Shown: in pieces, positions 56,809-64,000 of the stretch
How positions within the stretch are numbered: position 1 is the first letter of the stretch
Layout: the number at the start of each line of letters is the position of its first letter
Source: Bimastos eiseni
Taxonomy: Eukaryota; Annelida; Clitellata; Crassiclitellata; Lumbricidae
Length of the DNA: 64,000 nt
Reading direction: 5' to 3'
Assembly (NCBI GenBank): GCA_959347315.1
Contig: OY365810.1
Location: 13,233,415-13,297,414, forward strand
Translations under genes and position numbers: made by a program
The notes under the pieces: model-generated
What the model saw: only the letters and a program-made list of their open reading frames with translations
What the model was told of the DNA's origin: nothing
The model's database searches: none

Positions 56809-56815
56809 TAATCAT
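56752..56815. repeat. (AAT)n microsatellite
   Basis: About 18 AAT/AAC units. Confidence 0.93.
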
Positions 56816-58105
56816 TATTTTATTGTTGCTGTTGGTGCTGATGTTTCAATCATCATCATTTCAAATTATTATCATTGGCGAATCTTGACACTATATGATA
56901 GTGCTTCGTGGCCTTGACTTCGGCCTCTCTTGGTTCTAGTCTCAGCCTCGTCCTCCACGTGTCTTTTTACCCAACTATACAATTGCTGACAGAGGAGAAT
57001 TGGCGGTCATATAGTTTTGCCGGACAGGGTCAGCAAGTGCATGGAAAGACGGAAGAGGTTCGGCGAGGACATTGTACGGAAGACACCCGAGATGTGACGG
57101 GGAGAGACGGTTATCTGGGAGAGCGGTCGGAAGTGCGTCGAAGCGGACGCAGCAGATGCGAAATGAAAGAAGGGAGATGGAATGGGAGACGGGCCTAAGC
57201 GTCGCTGCGTCGTCTTTTTATCCGACGTCAGACCAGAATCAGTCGCTCTTCTCGGTTCACTGAAGCCCTGCGAAGGCATCGATTTATCGCATGTGATGTT
57301 ATTCACAGAGGCTGAATACGTCACTTGGCGGCTCAGTATATAAAGGAGTATATGAGAAAGGACGATGTCTAAACCGATGGGCATAAGACAATTTACGCGT
57401 ATACACAGTAGACACTAACAACGCTCTGAAGTCCTCGTAGACAGAAATTGCAATGCACATTCTTTGTCATAAACGATTCGACATAATATGTCTGATACAG
57501 GACGATTATGACCACACAATCTGTCACCTAAGCTATGTACTTAACTGTGACCATTCACGATTATATCCTTTGTGCAATAAAGGTATATATAGAACACAAC
57601 TTGTTATAAGCAGACGGCCCAGTTCCTTAATCATCGCCCTCGATGTTTAGACTATTGTCTGGAAATATGCCTACATAATTATCAGTGAACGCTATTAGGA
57701 GGCTAGACCCAAAAACGATTAGGCCAAGGAATAAAACCCCTTCCCTATTCCCTATTTATACGCACGATGTCACCTGCAAAGTTAATAAAGCGCTACTCAA
57801 AAGATAATGACCCAAACGAGGAATGGGCGGATTCGCTCCAGTCAGTGTCAACACTAATCATCCAATGAAATGCGGAGGAGCTCCATACATGCGGTCTAAT
57901 CACCATTGGCACGAGAGAGTACACAATTTTAAGATAGCTTTTGTTACATAGCTAATTGTGCGTATGATGATTTTTACTGCGCAGTTCTTGAAATGGATAA
58001 AGGTAATTATCAGCTGAATCACTACTATTCAAGTGCGAACTAACATCGTATTGTTATAAAAGTTTCAAATTGTGAAATACAATTATGTCGATTGTATGTC
58101 TTTTA
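56816..58105. other. No recognisable gene
   Basis: Unique sequence. The frames at 56908-57198 and 57007-57384 (opposite strands) have no domain I recognise. Confidence 0.4.
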
Positions 58106-58109
58106 ACGT

Positions 58110-58265
58110 GCTTATAGACTGGGGTGGGTAGGGAAGTAGGTAGCATATCTGTTATATAATACAGGGGTGGGGGTCACAGCTGCTGCTATATAACGTTATT
58201 AGGGGTAGGATGGGGTGGGTCAAAAATTGGGATTCTATGCGTTATATAATATGTGAACGGCCCCT
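58110..58265. repeat. G-rich imperfect repeat with 'gttatataa' words
   Basis: Three G-rich pieces (ggggtgggtagggaag, caggggtgggggtc, aggggtaggatggggtgggt) alternate with 'ctgttatataatac', 'ctatataacgtta' and 'cgttatataatat'. Probably a small transposable element. G-quadruplex-prone. Confidence 0.5.
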
Positions 58266-58485
58266 TGTGATAAATGTACATCTACACATTAAACATAGCG
58301 AACATAATTATTGCCTTGAACACGATCACTATTCCATGAATTGAACAAGTTAGATCCCTCACCACATGTATAATGCTGTCCGTTTGGGCGCCTAGCAATT
58401 TAAGATCCCAGGATTCCAATGGCAGACAGACAAACGTGTTAAGATGGTATCCAATAAAAAGCCGTTGCTCATAGGTCTACATGCC

Positions 58486-58710
58486 GTGGCACGGTGGCTG
58501 ATCGGTTAGAGCAGTCGGCACTTAACATTCAGAGTGCGCTGAATGAGAGGGTTCGACCCTCGTCCGGGGAGTCACTGTGTAGGGACCTTGAGCAAGTCCT
58601 TTGCTCACCATTGCTCTGCAGTACAACTGCAAATGCGCCGTCGAGGCATGTGTTTGCACTTCTGAGCAAAAGGTGTTGGAAGAAGGGCGGTATCAAATTT
58701 CAAGAATTTC
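58486..58710 (+). mobile_element. tRNA-derived SINE, family A, best-preserved head
   Basis: A box ggtggctgatcggttagagc (58494-58513), then B box agggttcgaccctc (58548-58561) at correct spacing. It continues 'agggaccttgagcaagtcct', 'tgctctgcagtacaactgca' and 'agaagggcggtatcaaattt'. The acceptor stem is not paired, so it is a SINE head rather than a tRNA. Confidence 0.9.
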
Positions 58711-59330
58711 AATGCAGTTCTTGTAGGTCACAGTCGAGTAAGGTCTATTAGGAGTCTCATTGTTAATAAACGTAATATATTGTAAGTAGAAGCTGTTATT
58801 TAATTCTTGCTCTTCACTTTTACAATTATTTTATGGAAATAAACCCACATTGTTATTAATGAATATCATTAGGAGGTGCACATGAGACGCAATGACGATT
58901 GGACCATAGAATTCAAAACAGATATCAATACGAAGGAACTTATGTAACGTGACAGCTTCTTGATTAATCTGATCTCTAATGCAAATTGCTTTTTCGTAGA
59001 AGGGGGAATATATGCCAAAGAGCATCAGAAATCTGTTGTGCCACGAATTGGTTGGCAAGAGGCTTCGCAGCGATTGTGGCGCAACCTATCGTATGTGGTG
59101 AAATGATGATGCCTGACATTGCAAACATTGACCAAATAGTTATTGAAGGCCGTATGAACAACACGATGAGGTTTCAGAATTAAGGTCCTTCTCTCGTCTG
59201 GATTTAACTAGATTTGAACCACAAAAGAGTAAGTTTGTCAGTCAGTCAGTAAATAGGTAAGTCAGTAAGCCTAAAGTCCGACATCTCATAGTGGAACACA
59301 GTGTAAGTTTTCCGTTTCAAGCAACCCATT
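58711..59330. other. No recognisable gene
   Basis: AT-rich unique sequence with a short (GTCA) patch at 59237-59270. Confidence 0.35.
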
Positions 59331-59332
59331 GA

Positions 59333-59508
59333 GTGGATAAATCCCTATTTAGAAATTAGTCCTTATTTAGAAATAAATCCCTATTTAGAAATAAGTCCCT
59401 ACATGTATTTAGGAATAAATCCAAATTTAGAAATAGATCTCCATTTAGGAATAAATCCCTACTTAAAAATAAGTCCTATTTAGAAGTAAATCCCTATTAC
59501 ATTTAGAT
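59333..59508. repeat. Degenerate minisatellite of about 18-19 bp
   Basis: About nine copies of 'aaatccctatttagaaata' with several substitutions. Confidence 0.85.
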
Positions 59509-60160
59509 CTTCAATGTAAACAGAAGTTAAATTTTTTATGAAACCTTGTACTGACTTGTCTGATCCTCTCCTTTAAACTTAAGACTTTTGTCTTAATAAA
59601 TAAACCTGCATATTAATGCATAGGGCTTATTATTAGGAGTTTAGACTCAATGACTATAGGCCCAAAAGAATCAACATTAGATATCAATACTAGGATGTAC
59701 TTATTCATTTACATCACAGCCTACAACGCGATTCTACTTCTACAAATGGAGACACATATCCACCAACACTTCGCCCAGGAAAGCTCCACGGAGTGCGATT
59801 AACGAACTCGAAACCGCTGTCACTTGTTAGATGATAATTTATGTATTGCATACATTGAGCAGGACCCTAATCTTGGGACACATTAACGTCACACCTCTAC
59901 TGTTTCACTGCTGCATGGAACTTCTTAATTTCACTATACATTGATATGCATCTCGATAGCATAAATGACCAGTCACTGCCCTACGTATACACGTATGATG
60001 AGACTGGATAACAACGCATTTGATGAGCCTAAAAGAAGCAAATTATTACACGCGTACATAGACAAATACACAGACATACACACATACATACGGGCATACA
60101 CACAAGGACAAGCCGGATCCTATCGTTTCTGATGGAGGTAATGTCCAAAGCTGGATAAAT
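59509..60160. other. No recognisable gene; downstream of the minus-strand gene
   Basis: AT-rich unique sequence with a CA/ACAT patch at 60060-60105. Confidence 0.4.
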
Positions 60161-60166
60161 TTTATT
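60161..60166 (-). terminator. Candidate polyadenylation signal AATAAA
   Basis: The minus strand reads AATAAA about 200 bases beyond the stop codon at 60369. The intervening 3' UTR would include a LINE-type tail (+ 60190-60215, tatatagcgctcgttcagg). Position-based guess only. Confidence 0.3.
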
Positions 60167-60368
60167 AATTCATCGAATGCGGAAATTATTTTATATAGCG
60201 CTCGTTCAGGAAAGTACCAGATGTCTACCAACTCAACCCTTCCTAAATAAACAGTCTTAAGTTAACGTATATCGTGGGAATTATAAAACCATATATGAGA
60301 CCACAACAATTGGCAATTAGAATTAAGACATTCATCGATCAACAGCGAACATATAGAATAAAGTTCTA

Positions 60369-60817
60369 TCATTCGTCTGAACGTTTGTTATCGGAATTCA
60401 CTTCATCTGCGTTGACTTCTGGGGCAAAATCTCCAGTTCCCTCCTTCTTTTCCTCTCTTCTAGCATCCATAGGAAGAGAGTCATAGGCTGGAACAGGTGG
60501 TCGGTCTCCAAAATACGGCGGTGGTAGGATGACGCCGCCAGAGGCAGTGGGTGCGTCGGTCCCTCCTCGGTCCTCAGGGCTCAAGGCCACTCCGCTGTCG
60601 ACCAGGTGGGTCTGGGGTTCCGCCCCTGGCTCGGAAGAGGTGAAGATAACGGCGCTGTAAGGAGGCGGAGGGAGGGCGGACTGGGTCTGGCGACGGATCT
60701 GTTGACAACGTGTTCGTTGCTTCCGCTTCTTGAAGAGGAAGATGAAGAGGAAGACGATGGCGAGGATCATGAAACCAGTTATGAGGATGAGGACGATGAT
60801 GAGGGCGATCGTCCAGG
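60369..60817 (-). CDS. Terminal exon: single-pass membrane protein with PPxY tail
   Basis: The exon opens after a good 3' splice site (branch-like cctaat, then tattattcccacag on the minus strand) in phase 1. It encodes about 149 residues and ends at TGA. After an Ala-Trp-Thr lead come about 26 hydrophobic residues (IALIIVLILITGFMILAIVF and on), then the basic stop-transfer KKRKQR, so the C-terminus is cytoplasmic. The tail of about 115 residues holds two PPxY motifs, LPPPPYSAV and LPPPYFGD, which typically bind WW domains of NEDD4-type ubiquitin ligases. It also has PVPAYDSLP and an acidic/basic end. The architecture recalls WBP1/Shisa/PMEPA1-like adaptors, but no ectodomain is in view and I do not name it. 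Codon use and the lack of repeats distinguish it from its surroundings. Confidence 0.75.
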
Positions 60818-61093
60818 CTGTGGGAATAATATACACTGGGCATTAGGAAAGAATGATGATTTACAGGAACAGAGAGAGAGAGATACGGACAAATAGAGAC
60901 GGATTGGGAGAGAGGGAGTTCTGGTGAGAAAGAAATGAGTGAGATACTGAGACGTTTACTGAGAATAGGGTGAAGAGGAAAATTTTGGGGAAAGTTGAGT
61001 GAAGTATGGAGTGAAATTAGTGAAGAGGGTGAGTAGGGGAGAGGAGAAGATGAGAGGAAGGCAAGACATTCATACACAAGGAAGTAGGCAGGT

Positions 61094-61684
61094 ACTGACT
61101 GACTGACTGACTGACTGACTGACTGACTGACTGACTGACTGACTGACTGACTGACTGACTGACTGACTGACTGACTGACTGACTGACTGACTGACTGACT
61201 GACTGACTGACTGACTGACTGACTGACTGACTGACTGACTGACTGACTGACTGACTGACTGACTGACTGACTGACTGACTGACTGACTGACTGACTGACT
61301 GACTGACTGACTGACTGACTGACTGACTGACTGACTGACTGACTGACTGACTGACTGACTGACTGACTGACTGACTGACTGACTGACTGACTGACTGACT
61401 GACTGACTGACTGACTGACTGACTGACTGACTGACTGACTGACTGACTGACTGACTGACTGACTGACTGACTGACTGACTGACTGACTGACTGACTGACT
61501 GACTGACTGACTGACTGACTGACTGACTGACTGACTGACTGACTGACTGACTGACTGACTGACTGACTGACTGACTGACTGACTGACTGACTGACTGACT
61601 GACTGACTGACTGACTGACTGACTGACTGACTGACTGACTGACTGACTGACTGACTGACTGACTGACTGACTGACTGACTGACT
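61094..61684. repeat. (GACT)n array, about 148 units
   Basis: 591 bp of uninterrupted tetranucleotide repeat. The minus-strand frames read Ser-Val-Ser-Gln throughout, which is not a gene. Confidence 0.99.
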
Positions 61685-62396
61685 CACTCACTCACTCACT
61701 CACTCACTCACTCACTCACTCACTCACTCACTCACTCACTCACTCACTCACTCACTCACTCACTCACTCACTCACTCACTCACTCACTCACTCACTCACT
61801 CACTCACTCACTCACTCACTCACTCACTCACTCACTCACTCACTCACTCACTCACTCACTCACTCACTCACTCACTCACTCACTCACTCACTCACTCACT
61901 CACTCACTCACTCACTCACTCACTCACTCACTCACTCACTCACTCACTCACTCACTCACTCACTCACTCACTCACTCACTCACTCACTCACTCACTCACT
62001 CACTCACTCACTCACTCACTCACTCACTCACTCACTCACTCACTCACTCACTCACTCACTCACTCACTCACTCACTCACTCACTCACTCACTCACTCACT
62101 CACTCACTCACTCACTCACTCACTCACTCACTCACTCACTCACTCACTCACTCACTCACTCACTCACTCACTCACTCACTCACTCACTCACTCACTCACT
62201 CACTCACTCACTCACTCACTCACTCACTCACTCACTCACTCACTCACTCACTCACTCACTCACTCACTCACTCACTCACTCACTCACTCACTCACTCACT
62301 CACTCACTCACTCACTCACTCACTCACTCACTCACTCACTCACTCACTCACTCACTCACTCACTCACTCACTCACTCACTCACTCACTCACTCACT
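61685..62396. repeat. (CACT)n array, 178 units
   Basis: 712 bp of uninterrupted CACT in exact register with the preceding GACT array, so the whole block is (NACT)n with one G-to-C switch. Confidence 0.99.
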
Positions 62397-62505
62397 GATT
62401 GACTAACACACTGACTCACTCACTCACTCACTCACTGATTGACTAACACACTGACTCACTCACTGACCGACCAACAGACCTACTTACTTACTGACTGACG
62501 AGTCA
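62397..62505. repeat. Degenerate border of the (NACT)n array
   Basis: 'gattgactaacacactgact' occurs twice (62397 and 62437), separated by CACT units, then GACC/TACT variants fade out. Confidence 0.9.
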
Positions 62506-62850
62506 GAGCTGAGTCTAGTATGAAAGCAAGACTATAAGTTCAACTGATTCTTGTTGAATTTCAATGACAGGCAATTTTAAACGTAAATTTCACACAAACT
62601 ACTTTAATTGTTAGGGGCACCTTTTTAGAACTGTTTGATTTGTTAAGGTTTCTGGGTGAGTGAGTAAAATGACTATTACGCTATCTGTCGATGTCCTTAA
62701 AAGGCGTTTTACAAATGTCAACAAACACACACACACGTACATAGATGGATTATAGTTTCACGGTCCCTACTTCGCGGACCCATAACGTGTCGCTGGCAAA
62801 AGTGTTCAACAGTGATAACACATACAGGTGATTTTAAGGTTTATACTCAC

Positions 62851-62874
62851 CACTTGTTCCGCTTGTTACATCTC
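62851..62874 (-). CDS. 24-nt micro-exon of the same gene
   Basis: The minus strand shows a strong acceptor, with 'gtttttttctgattactata' ending in cacag, then 24 nt, then donor GTGAGT. In phase 1 it adds DVTSGTS, and its last G joins the next exon's CC to make the Ala before Trp-Thr-Ile. Both flanking introns are phase 1, so the exon is symmetric and could be skipped without a frameshift. The peptide is a short Ser/Thr stalk just outside the membrane. Further upstream exons would lie beyond about 62900. I could not identify one in the window. Confidence 0.65.
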
Positions 62875-62879
62875 CTGTG

Positions 62880-63920
62880 TATAGTAATCAGAAAAAAACA
62901 CAAAACATGATTATCAAATCATATAGTTCATGTTGCCTTCATTCGCAGATTTCTTATGCTTTCATTGTTTAGCTCAAGGCTGCCTTCATGACATCATTCC
63001 TGTAGATGGTAACAATTGCGGGGGTGCTAAGAATTTCCCTTTCCAAATCTCTCTCCACAACATCTAGAATATCCTAAAGAAGGAATGTAGATCGAGTTTA
63101 CTATATCAAACAAGCCAGACATCCCAGTCGCAAATGAAGTTCAAATGTCTATGGATGTGGCTCAAACCATGGAAAAACCTGGTACCCAACTTACGGAGGT
63201 GTAAGGTCGAGCAATTCATTTGCAAAAAAAGTTCCATGTATCATCGGGACTTAGGGAAGGAACTTATTTCCAGCTATACTGCCCTTGAGCCAGCAAAGGA
63301 CGGATACAAGGTCCTTCATGCATTCCACTCTTTGTCACATACTGCCTAGCCTTTAGCCTAGCCAGATGTTTAGGCTGAGGACCTTCACTGTGCAGAGTGT
63401 CCATAACTCTCTGTGATCGCTTATCTTCTGGAGACAAAAGAGATTGCGACTAGACATTCTGTAGCGCAGGTATTTGATAGAATTAATTATCATTCCAGGA
63501 GAGACTCACGCCTAACTGAAATTTTCCCTCACGAAGCGGAACTGCAGTCAGAGCTGTTTCACAGGAACGCAAATACCATAGGCCTATATCCCACACTCAA
63601 ATTACTTATAGAGGGCAATTTAGTTAGATGGGTCAAGTCCACTCGTTGAGCAGCATAGGCCTACTGATACGAATGCATGTTGAGAATAACACGGAAAATA
63701 GTTTTTTTAAATATAATTAACTGCTATAAGAGATAGTCTTAAGCATCAGTAGTTCATTACAACTAGCAGTTGAGGTACTATAGGTGGAAACATCTTAACG
63801 GACTGTTGCCAATGTTTCGTTTACGGTAGAAAATTATTTTCTCGTAACGGAGCTTGCCAGAGTTTCTATTTTTCGTTACTTAGTTCGCTATTAGGACATA
63901 TTCTTGCAAATGGATCATGG
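62880..63920. other. No recognisable gene
   Basis: Unique sequence, presumably upstream intron of the minus-strand gene. The plus frames at 63134-63349 and 63413-63649 lack recognisable domains. Confidence 0.4.
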
Positions 63921-63924
63921 CTGG

Positions 63925-64000
63925 GGTATTATAAATTTCCTATTTCAAATTCTTTTCCTGCTTCGATAATTCCGCCTGGAATGGGCTCCCAGTTGCCTTC
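63925..64000 (+). mobile_element. Possible LINE C-terminus cut by the window edge
   Basis: The frame SCFDNSAWNGLPVAF contains WNxLP as in the LINE ends at 7165 and 45310. 63005-63065 has diverged similarity to 63920-63975. Only about 75 bp is available, so this is weak. Confidence 0.25.

Larger units (their letters stand above)
60818..62850 (-). other. Intron between micro-exon and terminal exon
   Basis: 2033 bp with GT...AG ends on the minus strand, phase 1. About 1.3 kb of it is tetranucleotide array. 60840-61080 is GA-rich. Leu/Ser/Pro-rich minus frames inside it are artefacts. Confidence 0.6.

Noticed and set aside
58486..58570. Intact tRNA gene
   Set aside because: A and B boxes are good, but the acceptor and anticodon stems do not pair and the sequence continues into a SINE body seen at other sites.
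60574..61077. 167-residue minus frame overlapping the PPxY exon
   Set aside because: It runs out of phase across the exon and through the intron's splice acceptor. The PPxY frame has the splice signals and a coherent architecture.
61017..61691. 224- and 205-residue minus-strand frames of Ser-Val-Ser-Gln
   Set aside because: They are pure translations of the (GACT)n array. A period-4 repeat without stops stays open in its frames.
62486..62516. Second hammerhead-like string (ctgacgag...gaaa)
   Set aside because: No GAAA directly after a closed stem II and no flanking stems I or III.

Overview
This window is metazoan, gene-poor and repeat-dense. It has no bacterial-style operons. Protein similarity is confined to decayed retroelement and DNA-transposon pieces, to tRNA-derived SINEs, and to one small spliced gene at the right edge. 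The mix of LINE tails reading 'gcgctatataaat', tRNA-headed SINEs, hAT, Tc1/mariner and piggyBac relics, and very long simple repeats fits a marine invertebrate. I would guess an echinoderm or other invertebrate deuterostome, but that is inference and nothing here fixes the species.

Layout. 1-41 is an assembly gap edge, followed by purine-rich minisatellite to about 560. 1.8-2.3 kb holds a Tc1/mariner-like element with long inverted ends. 2.5-3.25 kb is a C-rich array split by an RTE-type LINE fragment with a 10-bp target duplication. 5.2-7.3 kb holds LINE 3' tails and a CR1/L2-group LINE on the minus strand, itself interrupted by a 113-bp element with a 12-bp target duplication. 7.3-25 kb is mainly microsatellites and minisatellites, with one small hAT-like element (19.3 kb) and a 200-N gap (22502-22701). 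25-31 kb has SINEs, hAT-like ends and a retroelement C-terminal domain with a possible restriction-like endonuclease motif (28.1-28.8 kb). 32.8-42.8 kb has tandem repeats, a GATA-containing minisatellite, several LINE C-terminal fragments and a hAT transposase end. 43.9-45.5 kb holds a minisatellite split by a retroelement tail, a striking perfect 65-bp inverted repeat around a duplicated 65-bp spacer, and another LINE end. 46-50 kb is GC-rich then polypurine/polypyrimidine. 50-59 kb has SINEs (one head-to-head pair), a piggyBac relic and an RTE endonuclease relic.

The only host gene I can support lies on the minus strand at 60.4-62.9 kb. A 24-nt micro-exon and a terminal exon, both joined in phase 1, together encode a short Ser/Thr stalk, one transmembrane helix and a cytoplasmic tail with two PPxY motifs. 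The intron between them carries two abutting tetranucleotide arrays totalling about 1.3 kb. The rest of the gene would lie to the right of the window.

Most long open frames in the window are low-complexity translations of simple repeats and were not called as genes. I found no CRISPR array, rRNA or intact tRNA gene.
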